From: Pelagihabitans sp965238025
GTDB lineage: Bacteria > Bacteroidota > Bacteroidia > Flavobacteriales > Flavobacteriaceae
Direction of reading: 5' to 3'
Assembly: GCA_965238025.1 (NCBI GenBank)
Contig: OZ250162.1
Coordinates: 3,658,001-3,722,000, forward strand
DNA length: 64,000 bases
The translations under genes were made by a program, and so were the position numbers. Position 1 is the stretch's first letter. Each line of letters opens with the position of its first letter. Positions 26,199 through 33,411 of the stretch are shown one piece after another. The notes below the pieces were generated by a model. It was not told the DNA's origin and made no database searches. It saw only the letters and a list, made by a program, of their open reading frames with translations.

Positions 26199-26262
26199 TT
26201 TTTAGTGCTTATTTTTATGGCTTTGATACTATTTGAAGTATCGTAAAATTATTCTGGTAAGG

Positions 26263-26299
26263 ACAAAAAAAAGGTGCTACTTTCGGAAAAGTAACACCT
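26263..26299 (-). terminator. Intrinsic terminator of rpmH
   Basis: On the minus strand a 12-position stem (AGGTGTTACTTT with its inverted partner, one mismatch) is followed by eight T residues. It lies between rpmH and carB and should make carB expression partly independent of rpmH or dependent on read-through. Confidence 0.88.
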
Positions 26300-26323
26300 A
26301 AATATTTTCAAAAAATAAAATCA

Positions 26324-26491
26324 TTATTTCTTATGTCTCGGTTCAGAAGATACGGTAAGTTTTTTTCTTCCTTTAGCCCTTCTTCTGGCAAGAACCTTTC
26401 TTCCATTTACAGAAGCCATACGCTCTCTAAACCCATGTTTGTTTCTTCTCTTTCTTTTTGACGGCTGATATGTTCTTTTCTGTCCGGGCAT
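26324..26491 (-). CDS. rpmH: Ribosomal protein L34
   Basis: This 55-residue, strongly basic protein reads MPGQKRTYQPSKRKRRNKHG at its start, followed by FRERMASVNGRKVLARRR and KGRKKLTVSS. That is the full L34 signature with a short C-terminal extension. It belongs to the large ribosomal subunit. A consensus Bacteroidota promoter lies about 55 bases upstream and a strong terminator follows. Confidence 0.98.
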   Translation of the reverse strand: MPGQKRTYQPSKRKRRNKHGFRERMASVNGRKVLARRRAKGRKKLTVSSEPRHKK

Positions 26492-26545
26492 TTCTTAAAC
26501 CTTTTCTTTATTTACATTCTACAGAACCATCTGCAAAACTGGGCG

Positions 26546-26576
26546 CAAATATACGAAGAGTTTTTGCTTTCCCAAA
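26546..26576 (-). promoter_or_regulatory. Consensus housekeeping promoter of rpmH
   Basis: On the minus strand TTTG (26573-26576), exactly 19 bases, then TATATTTG (26546-26553): a perfect match to the Bacteroidota TTTG-N19-TAnnTTTG promoter. The expected transcript has a leader of about 50 bases. Confidence 0.85.
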
Positions 26577-26633
26577 TACAATATTAAAAATATTTTTAGA
26601 AGGTTCCCTACCTATGAGCAAGCAGGTTTTTAC

Positions 26634-26641
26634 TATTTTTG
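26634..26641 (+). promoter_or_regulatory. Candidate -7 box of the TPR-like gene
   Basis: TATTTTTG matches TAnnTTTG exactly. No good -33 element is seen. It predicts transcription starting near 26646, which places the upstream in-frame ATG at 26639 outside the message and supports the start at 26732. Confidence 0.45.
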
Positions 26642-26731
26642 CGCATTGGAAAAAATGGCGGAAGCTTGACTGAAAGTAAGTCCAGGTCTGTGGTAGTTGC
26701 CATCTTTATCCAATCATTTAATAGACGAAAG

Positions 26732-27247
26732 ATGTTCAATAAAAATTTTAAACTTATAATCGCTGCATTGATCATTGGCTTTGCAGGATATCAATTCTAC
26801 GAAGGCTACATTGGAAACGGCATTTTTTTGATTCTACTGTCCCTGATTTTCATATTCCTTTATTTCAGAAATGAAATGATTCTATTGGCTTTTTTACGAA
26901 TGCGAAAGCAAGACCTTGTGGGTACCCAGAAATGGCTGGATAAGATCAATAACCCGGAAAAGGCCCTGACGACCAAACAACAAGGGTATTACAATTATCT
27001 ACATGGTATCATTCATTCTCAAAAAAACCTGACCCAAGCAGAAAAGTATTTTAAAAAAGCATTGAAGTTTGGACTCACTATGGACTATGATGTAGCGATG
27101 GCTAAATTAAGCTTGGCGGGTATTGCAATGCAAAAACGCCGTAAACGGGAAGCCACAACTTTGCTACAAGAAGCCAAAAAATTAGACAAAAACAATATGC
27201 TTACCGAGCAGATCAAGATGATGCAGCAGCAAATGAAGAAAATCTAA
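26732..27247 (+). CDS. Membrane-anchored TPR-like protein
   Basis: With the ATG at 26732 the product has 171 residues. Two adjacent hydrophobic segments at about 5-22 and 28-45 are followed by a helical cytoplasmic part with tetratricopeptide character. That part shows YYNYLHGIIHSQKNLTQAE, YFKKALKFGL and a final helix pair rich in Lys, Gln and Met. The frame continues 31 codons upstream, but that region overlaps the likely promoter. Function unknown; a protein-binding scaffold is the usual role of such proteins. It is monocistronic and ends at a strong terminator. Confidence 0.78.
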   Translation: MFNKNFKLIIAALIIGFAGYQFYEGYIGNGIFLILLSLIFIFLYFRNEMILLAFLRMRKQDLVGTQKWLDKINNPEKALTTKQQGYYNYLHGIIHSQKNLTQAEKYFKKALKFGLTMDYDVAMAKLSLAGIAMQKRRKREATTLLQEAKKLDKNNMLTEQIKMMQQQMKKI

Positions 27248-27271
27248 ATAGCGGAAATTCTAAATGAGAAA

Positions 27272-27316
27272 TCCCAAATTCCAATATTAGTAAGGTTGGA
27301 ATTTGGGACTTTTTTA
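27272..27316. terminator. Intrinsic terminator between convergent genes
   Basis: TCCCAAATTCCAA (27272-27284) pairs perfectly with TTGGAATTTGGGA (27296-27308) and is followed by CTTTTTTA. It ends the TPR-like gene and lies just after the stop of the transglycosylase gene on the other strand. Confidence 0.9.
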
Positions 27317-27328
27317 TTCACTTGCAAC

Positions 27329-28285
27329 TTACTTGGTCCTATAAATGCCCTTTTCTGGGATTTCAATAGTATAGGTCTTACCGCTCTTGTTGTTTAAATG
27401 TGGTTCGCGCAACCAAGGATTATGTCGCTTTAAGATTTTGTAATTGATTTCATGCTCTCTGGCAAAATCAGCAAAATTAAGGATGGGTTTACTCACTTCA
27501 ATCGTTGAAGTGGTTACAGTGTTGTATAAATCTTTCTTTTCGATATAAAAGCCATACTTTTCAGGGTTGCTTAAAATTTCTTTAATCGCCATAATGCGAA
27601 ATAAGTACCTGCCTGTTTCCTGACCCAATAGTAAATCATAGTAATTATCAACCTTCTGAATACCAAGGTATTTATTTATGGCACCGGCCCCGGCGTTATA
27701 AGAGGACGCAGTGAGTGTCCAATTACCAAATTTCTTCTTGTATTTATTCAGATACCTACAGGCTACTTCCGTAGATTTCTGTAAATGATAACGTTCATCA
27801 ACATTACTGTTTATTTCAAGGCCATACTCCCTTCCGGTCCCCTTCATAATTTGCCAAAAACCTGTAGCCCCTGCATGGGAAACCACATTCTGGAGCCCAC
27901 TTTCGGCTACGGCCAAATATTTAAAGTCATCGGGGATGCCGTTCTTTGCCAAAATAGGTTCTATTATCGGGAAATATTGGTTGGCCCTTTTTATGAGTAA
28001 TAGCGCGTTTGATTGCCAGTAGGTGTTCACAAGGAATTCACGGTCAATCCGCTCCATAATTTCCGGATCATCAATCGGAACCGCTTCGCCGGCAAAATTT
28101 AAATCGGCCGGAATCTGAATTGGTGTAATCCGATATCCATCGCCAACGTTTTTATCCTTTTCTTTGTCATCTGCCACCTCAGTCGTGTTCTTTACCCATT
28201 GAGGATCTGATTGTACGGCAAAAATCAAGGTGCTAATGACGCAAAAAACGCCAATCAGCATTAGTACACTTTTTAAAAATTTCAT
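27329..28285 (-). CDS. Membrane-bound lytic transglycosylase (SLT domain), MltD-like
   Basis: The 318-residue protein has an N-terminal membrane anchor or signal (about 5-24) and a family 1 SLT domain at about 105-235. The catalytic Glu128 lies in AVAESGLQN, followed by GATGFWQIMKGTGREYGL and SYNAGAGAINKYL. The C-terminal 70 residues (ILNFADFAREHEINYKILKR) resemble a degenerate LysM-like peptidoglycan-binding segment. Such enzymes cleave peptidoglycan glycan strands to form anhydromuropeptides. It is about 45 bases downstream of the alpha/beta hydrolase gene and may be co-transcribed with it. Confidence 0.92.
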   Translation of the reverse strand: MKFLKSVLMLIGVFCVISTLIFAVQSDPQWVKNTTEVADDKEKDKNVGDGYRITPIQIPADLNFAGEAVPIDDPEIMERIDREFLVNTYWQSNALLLIKRANQYFPIIEPILAKNGIPDDFKYLAVAESGLQNVVSHAGATGFWQIMKGTGREYGLEINSNVDERYHLQKSTEVACRYLNKYKKKFGNWTLTASSYNAGAGAINKYLGIQKVDNYYDLLLGQETGRYLFRIMAIKEILSNPEKYGFYIEKKDLYNTVTTSTIEVSKPILNFADFAREHEINYKILKRHNPWLREPHLNNKSGKTYTIEIPEKGIYRTK

Positions 28286-28329
28286 GGCAATATTTTTTTG
28301 GTTAGTGTAAAGGTAGTCTTAGAACGATC

Positions 28330-28992
28330 TTATTGCAAAATAATTTCGGGCAAGTGTTCATTAAACCACTTTGACCGGTGAATGATCATGGTATGTGTTC
28401 CATTTTTAACGGGAATACAGTCCTTAATATTGCCTATAGGGAACACGGCATCGTTCTCCCCATGAATATGAACTAGACAATCTGGGCAATAGGTGCTCTT
28501 CCAATTTACCATCTGGTCTATAGACCAATCAATATAATATTTATCGCGTATGGATAGGTATTCTTCATAAAGCTCCAGGCGTTTTGAAACCGTCTCTCCG
28601 AAAGCATATTTTGCCAATAGCTCAACATTGTTCACTAATCCTGTGGGGAGCAGTTTGTGTATTTTGGTGTATTTTGCAAAAAGCATGCGCTTGGGCAATT
28701 CAGACTCGTCTTTTACACTAGAGACCACGATGACTTTTTTGGTCGGGATATGACGGGCCATTTCCTGTACGATCAGGCCTCCAAATGAAACCCCGATCAA
28801 AACCGGATTTTCATGTTTTACAAACCTGGTCATTTCAAGGGCGTACTCTGATATGCTGGTTCCCTTTTTGGGAACGTGCCATTTTAACAGATGCTGCTCA
28901 AAGTCTTTTTTCGGGAGTTCAATATTTTTAAATATAGACGGATTTGCCGCCATTCCGGGCATAAAATACACATGGATTTTGTTCTCCATCAT
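28330..28992 (-). CDS. Alpha/beta hydrolase
   Basis: The 220-residue protein has the short alpha/beta hydrolase layout. GVSFGG is the nucleophile elbow (Ser69), HGENDAVFP precedes the acid residue and NGTHTMII probably contains the catalytic His. There is no signal peptide, so it is cytoplasmic. Two adjacent ATG codons (28992 and 28989) are equally possible starts. Substrate unknown. Confidence 0.85.
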   Translation of the reverse strand: MMENKIHVYFMPGMAANPSIFKNIELPKKDFEQHLLKWHVPKKGTSISEYALEMTRFVKHENPVLIGVSFGGLIVQEMARHIPTKKVIVVSSVKDESELPKRMLFAKYTKIHKLLPTGLVNNVELLAKYAFGETVSKRLELYEEYLSIRDKYYIDWSIDQMVNWKSTYCPDCLVHIHGENDAVFPIGNIKDCIPVKNGTHTMIIHRSKWFNEHLPEIILQ

Positions 28993-29037
28993 AGTTTGAT
29001 ACTTGCAATTACGCTAGGAATTTAGCATTTTTTTTAT

Positions 29038-29045
29038 TACTTTTG
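29038..29045 (+). promoter_or_regulatory. Candidate -7 box TACTTTTG
   Basis: Exact TAnnTTTG match without a clear -33 element. Transcription would begin near 29050, at the front of the structured region 29050-29130 and 108 bases before the acetyltransferase gene. Confidence 0.5.
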
Positions 29046-29049
29046 TACA

Positions 29050-29130
29050 TGTCTGGGTATATTATCCAGAATTTTTATGCTGCAAAGGAAATAGGCAAAA
29101 TTACGATTCGAGAACGTCGTAATTTTTTTA
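29050..29130 (+). ncRNA. Candidate small RNA or structured leader
   Basis: Directly behind the -7 box there is an 8-bp hairpin (29052-29059 with 29063-29070, 3-base loop, one wobble). About 25 unpaired bases follow, then a terminator-like stem (29097-29106 with 29117-29126) running into seven T residues. Promoter, hairpin and terminator within about 90 bases look like an independent small transcript, or an attenuator for the acetyltransferase gene. The same stretch also encodes an uninterrupted 28-codon frame (29049-29135) that would be leaderless. No known RNA family is recognised. Confidence 0.4.
29097..29129 (+). terminator. Intrinsic terminator upstream of the acetyltransferase gene
   Basis: AAAATTACGA pairs with TCGTAATTTT, with a 10-base loop, followed by a T-run. 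Since no gene on the plus strand ends nearby, it must serve a short upstream transcript or attenuate the downstream gene. Confidence 0.65.
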
Positions 29131-29157
29131 TCTAGGACAAACTTAAAATCAAACTAT

Positions 29158-29451
29158 ATGAATGAAGTAGAAATCAATGACAACAGTTTCTTGCGCCAAT
29201 TTGAAACTAGGGTCGAAGGACATTTAGCCAAGATTGAATATTCCTCCCAAGAGCGTAAAGTATTTTTGACCAAGTTGGTTATTCCTGAAGAAATTGTAAA
29301 AGACGGTTTTAAGGAAAATTTTATTAAATCGGTACTTCATCATATTCAAGATAAAAATCTAAGAGTTGTGCCAACAAGCCCTCAAATTGCAGGGTTCCTT
29401 AGAAAAAACAGACAATACAAAGAGATGTTACCCGTTGGTATTCGCATCTAA
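29158..29451 (+). CDS. GCN5-related N-acetyltransferase, YjdJ/Acetyltransf_CG type
   Basis: This 97-residue protein fits the very short GNAT family typified by YjdJ. It begins with FLRQFETRVEGHLAKIEYS, then a strand FLTKLVIPEEI, a helix and LRVVPTSPQIAGFLRKN. That order of strand, Pro-containing turn and helix forms the minimal acyl-CoA site. No substrate is known for most members. It is monocistronic, preceded by a structured leader with a terminator-like hairpin and followed by a clear terminator. Confidence 0.85.
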   Translation: MNEVEINDNSFLRQFETRVEGHLAKIEYSSQERKVFLTKLVIPEEIVKDGFKENFIKSVLHHIQDKNLRVVPTSPQIAGFLRKNRQYKEMLPVGIRI

Positions 29452-29472
29452 AAAAGAAATTATTTGATTTTT

Positions 29473-29501
29473 AAAACCTCCTGAACAGGGAGGTTTTTTT
29501 A
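29473..29501 (+). terminator. Intrinsic terminator
   Basis: AAAACCTCC (29473-29481) pairs with GGAGGTTTT (29489-29497) and is followed by further T residues. It ends the acetyltransferase transcript. Confidence 0.9.
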
Positions 29502-29542
29502 TGGATTATTGTCTATACTTACCATTATTTAGGAAAAATATG

Positions 29543-30871
29543 CTACCCCTTCACCATTTCCGCTATAAACTCAAACCGAACAAATCCATCTTCATCAATT
29601 TTAGTGAGTTCTACTTTATGAAGTGTATTTATGAGTTCAGGGTTCCAAGGTGTTCTTACTTTAACATAGTTTCCGGTAAAACCATTGCTATAGCCTTCTT
29701 TATTTTCTCCTTCAAAAAGTACTGTCCGTGTTGTTCCCAACTGACTTTCATAAAATGCCCTCCGCTTCTTCACAGATAATCCCCTAAGCATTTTGCTACG
29801 CTTGCTCCTAACATTTTTGGGAACCACATCTTCCATTTCGGCAGCTGCTGTATTATCGCGTTCTGAATAGGTGAATACATGCAAATACGAAATATCCATT
29901 TCATTCAGAAAATGATAGGTCTTCAGAAAATGTTCATCGGTCTCACCTGGAAAACCTACAATAACATCCACTCCAATACAGGCATGTGGCATTATTTCTT
30001 TTATCCGTTGAACACGGTCCACATATAAGTCCGTCAGATAACGACGTCGCATCAATTTCAAAATGGCATCACTACCACTTTGCAAGGGAATATGAAAGTG
30101 TGGTACAAAAGCCTCACTACTAGCCACAAAATCAATGGTTTCATTTTTTAAAAGGTTCGGCTCTATAGATGAAATGCGTAGGCGATGAATCCCCGCAATC
30201 TTATCTAGTTCTTTCACCAAATCTAAAAAGGTATGTTCGTGCTTCTTATTGCCAAATTCTCCCTTGCCATAATCTCCAATATTTACTCCTGTCAGGACTA
30301 TTTCTTTAATTCCCTTGACCGAAATCTCTCTCGCATTGTTTAGCACGTTATTTAGCGTATCACTTCGGGAAATCCCACGAGCCAAAGGAATGGTACAATA
30401 AGTACATTTGTAATCACAACCGTCCTGAACCTTTAAAAAAGCACGTGTACGGTCACCAATTGCATAACTGCCCACATAAAAATCCGCTTCTTGTATTTCA
30501 CAAGAATGCACTTCGCCATAGTCGTTTTTAGAAAGGTCGTTAATGTAATCCTTAATCTTAAACTTTTCAGTGGCCCCAAGCACTAGGTCAACCCCATCAA
30601 CGGCTGCCAATTGTTCCGGCTTCAATTGTGCATAGCAGCCTACCGCTGCTATGAAAGCATCTGAATTGGCCTTTTGAGCCTGCTTTACGATGGTCTTAAA
30701 GCGTTTGTCCGCATTCTCCGTTACCGAACAGGTGTTGATAACATACATATCGGCAACTTCGGAAAAATCGACACGCTCAAAACCCTCTTCCTCGAAACCT
30801 CTTGCAATAGTAGATGTTTCGGAAAAATTGAGCTTACAACCTAAGGTATAAAAGGCGACTTTCTTTTTCAT
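29543..30871 (-). CDS. mtaB: tRNA t6A37 methylthiotransferase MtaB
   Basis: The 442-residue radical SAM enzyme has an N-terminal UPF0004 domain with three cluster Cys (Cys12 in LGCKLN, Cys48 in NTCSVT, Cys79 in VGCY). The radical SAM motif is CDYKCTYC (Cys152, 156, 159), and a C-terminal TRAM-like RNA-binding segment follows (about 380-440). YTLGCKLN at the start identifies MtaB rather than MiaB or RimO. It adds methylthio to t6A37 of tRNAs reading ANN codons. The ATG at 30871 is preferred because a likely promoter lies between it and the next upstream in-frame ATG at 30952. Confidence 0.95.
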   Translation of the reverse strand: MKKKVAFYTLGCKLNFSETSTIARGFEEEGFERVDFSEVADMYVINTCSVTENADKRFKTIVKQAQKANSDAFIAAVGCYAQLKPEQLAAVDGVDLVLGATEKFKIKDYINDLSKNDYGEVHSCEIQEADFYVGSYAIGDRTRAFLKVQDGCDYKCTYCTIPLARGISRSDTLNNVLNNAREISVKGIKEIVLTGVNIGDYGKGEFGNKKHEHTFLDLVKELDKIAGIHRLRISSIEPNLLKNETIDFVASSEAFVPHFHIPLQSGSDAILKLMRRRYLTDLYVDRVQRIKEIMPHACIGVDVIVGFPGETDEHFLKTYHFLNEMDISYLHVFTYSERDNTAAAEMEDVVPKNVRSKRSKMLRGLSVKKRRAFYESQLGTTRTVLFEGENKEGYSNGFTGNYVKVRTPWNPELINTLHKVELTKIDEDGFVRFEFIAEMVKG

Positions 30872-30901
30872 TGCATTTTCGAAAATTCGTAAAAAGGATT
30901 G

Positions 30902-30934
30902 CAAAGATAGTAATCGCCATTGGTATGTTTCCAA
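30902..30934 (-). promoter_or_regulatory. Candidate promoter of mtaB
   Basis: On the minus strand TTG (30932-30934), 22 bases, TATCTTTG (30902-30909, exact -7 match). The predicted start near 30897 supports translation from 30871. Confidence 0.55.
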
Positions 30935-31097
30935 TTTCTGTAAACTATTCATCCTAAACGTATTGAAATATTAGTTTTTGTAGGCTCGCGCAATTATCCA
31001 TTGCCAATAAAAACGCTGACCGAACTAACTTCAATAGCAAATTTGACTATCATAGCATTACAAATAGTTCCGAACCTTCTAAAAAATGACTAAAAAA

Positions 31098-31124
31098 GTA
31101 ACCACTCTCTTGTCCTCATTCGTC
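31098..31124 (+). promoter_or_regulatory. Candidate ECF-type promoter of the oxidoreductase-VOC-sigma operon
   Basis: GTAACC (31098-31103), 17 bases, CGTC (31121-31124) is a good general ECF promoter match. It lies 29 bases before the first gene. The third gene of the operon encodes an ECF-like sigma factor, so positive autoregulation is likely but untested. Confidence 0.55.
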
Positions 31125-31152
31125 AAAAGACTAAATCATAAACACGAACGAA

Positions 31153-32139
31153 ATGAAAAAAATAGAAATGGCGGAATATGGTGCTGCCCATGTGATGAAG
31201 GAAATAAGCGCTGAAATTCCGGTAGCCGGAGCTGGTGAAATCCTTATTAAAGTAAGTGCCATTGGCGTTAATTATTCCGATATTCTGAGAAGACAGAACA
31301 AATATTTTTTACCAACACCCCTACCCTATGTTTTAGGAACCGAGGTCGTTGGAACCATTTCCCAAGTGGGAAATGATGTTTCAAAAAATACTTTTAAAAT
31401 TGGGGATAAGGTATTGGCAATTCTCTTTGAAGGCGGTTATGCAGAGTACTTAACCGCTAATGCACAATTTTGCGTTCCCTTACCTTCCGAAATAGATGAT
31501 AAAGAGGCTACGGCTATTTTTGTTCAAGGTACTACAGCCCATATATTGATACACCAAGTAACAAAGAACATAACAGGGAAGACCATCTTAATACATGCTG
31601 CTTCAGGTGGTGTCGGCTCCTTACTCGTCCAACTTGGTAAATTAGCAGGTGCTAAGGTAATTGCCGCCTGTAGCACCAACAAAAAACTTCAAATCGCAAT
31701 AAATAATGGTGCAGACATTGCCATCGACTATACCAAACACAATTGGACGGACGAGCTATTGATGCAAAATGAAGATCAAAAAGTTGACGTCATTTTCGAC
31801 GGCGTAGGAGGCAATGTTTTTGAAGAGTCAAAACAATTACTAAGTCCGAAGGGAACGCTTATAGTTTACGGTGCATCTAGTGGAAGTTTTGGAAACATAA
31901 ATTGTGGAGAATTAATTAACGGCAATCAAGAAGTTGTTGGTTTTAACCTAGGGCATTACATACAAAACGAAATTGATCTGTGGCAGACATCTTTAGGCGC
32001 CATGATCGAACTCATTGCCTCAAAACAAGTAAAAATAAATGTAACCCATGTTTATCCTTTGATACTGGCTCATAAAGCACACAAAGACATTGAAGACAGA
32101 ATAACAACAGGGAAAGTAGTCTTAATAAATAAAAACTGA
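31153..32139 (+). CDS. Zinc-independent MDR oxidoreductase (quinone oxidoreductase-like)
   Basis: The 328-residue protein belongs to the medium-chain dehydrogenase/reductase superfamily. The GroES-like N-terminal domain contains GVNYSDILRRQNKYF and LGTEVVGTISQVG. The Rossmann domain carries ILIHAASGGVGSLLVQLGKL and continues ADIAIDYTKHNW and DVIFDGVGG. The catalytic and structural zinc Cys residues are missing, and the pattern matches NADPH:quinone reductases. It heads an operon with a VOC protein (4 bases later) and a sigma factor, so its substrate is probably a reactive compound sensed by that system; this is inference. Confidence 0.92.
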   Translation: MKKIEMAEYGAAHVMKEISAEIPVAGAGEILIKVSAIGVNYSDILRRQNKYFLPTPLPYVLGTEVVGTISQVGNDVSKNTFKIGDKVLAILFEGGYAEYLTANAQFCVPLPSEIDDKEATAIFVQGTTAHILIHQVTKNITGKTILIHAASGGVGSLLVQLGKLAGAKVIAACSTNKKLQIAINNGADIAIDYTKHNWTDELLMQNEDQKVDVIFDGVGGNVFEESKQLLSPKGTLIVYGASSGSFGNINCGELINGNQEVVGFNLGHYIQNEIDLWQTSLGAMIELIASKQVKINVTHVYPLILAHKAHKDIEDRITTGKVVLINKN

Positions 32140-32143
32140 AACA

Positions 32144-32509
32144 ATGGAAAATACAAGCGCAATTAACTATTTTGAAATCCCTGTAATAGATATGGGGCGG
32201 GCCAAGAAATTTTACGAAACTATTTTTGGAATCGAAATGACCCATATGAAGCATGGAGAAGGGGAATTCGCCAGTTTTCCGCATCGTAATATTGGTGGCT
32301 CCTTGGCTAAAGACAAAGGTCGAAAGCCATCAAAATCAGGGGTTTTATGCTATCTTAATGCAGGTGAAGACTTAAGCAATGTACTTAACAAAATAATCAG
32401 GGCAGGCGGTTCAATAATAACCTCAAAAACAAAAATAATGGACCACGGTTATATTGCTAAATTCGTAGATACCGAAGGAAATTTGGTAGCGTTGCATTCA
32501 ATGAAATAG
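32144..32509 (+). CDS. VOC family (glyoxalase/bleomycin resistance-like) protein
   Basis: The 121-residue protein shows the paired beta-alpha-beta-beta-beta modules of the vicinal oxygen chelate fold. NYFEIPVIDMGRAKKFYETI starts the first module and VLCYLNAGEDLSNVLNKII the second, which ends GYIAKFVDTEGNLVALHS with the terminal metal-ligand-like Glu in DTEGN. Members include glyoxalases, dioxygenases and antibiotic-binding proteins, and the exact activity is unknown. It sits between the MDR gene and the sigma gene with gaps of 4 and 7 bases. Confidence 0.9.
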   Translation: MENTSAINYFEIPVIDMGRAKKFYETIFGIEMTHMKHGEGEFASFPHRNIGGSLAKDKGRKPSKSGVLCYLNAGEDLSNVLNKIIRAGGSIITSKTKIMDHGYIAKFVDTEGNLVALHSMK

Positions 32510-32516
32510 TAAAGAA

Positions 32517-33362
32517 ATGATACAACATAATAATTTAGCAAAAGCCGTAGAGGGTGACATCAATGCTTTTCATGAGTTGTTCTCTGCCTTTAAACCGGAA
32601 TTGAAATCGTTCCTCTACCGTCTTTTGTCGGATCGCGATTTGGTCGACGATTTTTATCACGACACCTTTATCAAATCCTTCGATAAACTTGCAAGTTTTC
32701 AAGGAAATTCAAGTTTAAAGACTTGGTGTTTTTCTATAGGCACTAACTTATGTTTAGATTATTTGAGAAAATCGAATAGATGGAGTGTATCTCAAAAGGA
32801 AGACACGAAACACATGGCCGATAATACACCGGCGATACGAAAGGCATTTGCCGCTCTTAGAGCGGCCTCCTTCGAAGGTGAGTTCGAAATGAAGGAACAT
32901 ATCGATTTCTGTTTTACTTGTATGACCAAGACTATCGCAGTCGAGAAACAGGTGGCAATTATTTTAAAAGATATTTATGACTTTAAAGTCAAGGAAGTAG
33001 CCTTTATAATGAATTTGAGTTACGCCAATATTAAAAAGATATTGCATCATGGGCGAAAAGAAATGGGTGAAATATTCGATCAAAAATGTGCCTTGGTAAA
33101 TAAGAATGGGGTTTGTCATCAATGTAGTGAACTGAATGGTTCTTTTAATCCAAAACAGAACTTGAAGGAACAGCTTCTAAAAATAAAAATCGCCAAAAAC
33201 GCTGAAAAAGGAAAAAGAGAAAATCTCTACAAATTGCGTACAGAACTCATAAAAAATATAAACCCACTTTCCTTGAAAGGACGAAATCTACACGATTTTT
33301 TTATGGACACTGCTCGTTACAATGCAGGAGAGATAAAGGAATCTTCATTTTTTATAAAATAA
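32517..33362 (+). CDS. ECF-like sigma factor with Cys-rich C-terminal extension
   Basis: The 281-residue protein has sigma region 2 at about residues 18-88 (VDDFYHDTFIKSF, SLKTWCFSIGTNLCLDYLRK). A region 4-like segment at about 140-190 (VEKQVAIILKDIYDFKVKEV, LSYANIKKILHHGRKEMG) is followed by a C-terminal extension of about 90 residues, unlike the usual 160-190-residue ECF factors. Cysteines are paired: Cys132-x-x-Cys135, Cys191 and Cys200-x-x-Cys203 (CHQC). This suggests a metal or redox site. No anti-sigma gene is adjacent, so self-regulation by the extension, as in ECF41-type factors, is plausible. Confidence 0.88.
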   Translation: MIQHNNLAKAVEGDINAFHELFSAFKPELKSFLYRLLSDRDLVDDFYHDTFIKSFDKLASFQGNSSLKTWCFSIGTNLCLDYLRKSNRWSVSQKEDTKHMADNTPAIRKAFAALRAASFEGEFEMKEHIDFCFTCMTKTIAVEKQVAIILKDIYDFKVKEVAFIMNLSYANIKKILHHGRKEMGEIFDQKCALVNKNGVCHQCSELNGSFNPKQNLKEQLLKIKIAKNAEKGKRENLYKLRTELIKNINPLSLKGRNLHDFFMDTARYNAGEIKESSFFIK

Positions 33363-33411
33363 CATCATTCACAATCGGTCACTTCAAAAACGCATAGTGT
33401 ACTTTGTAAAT

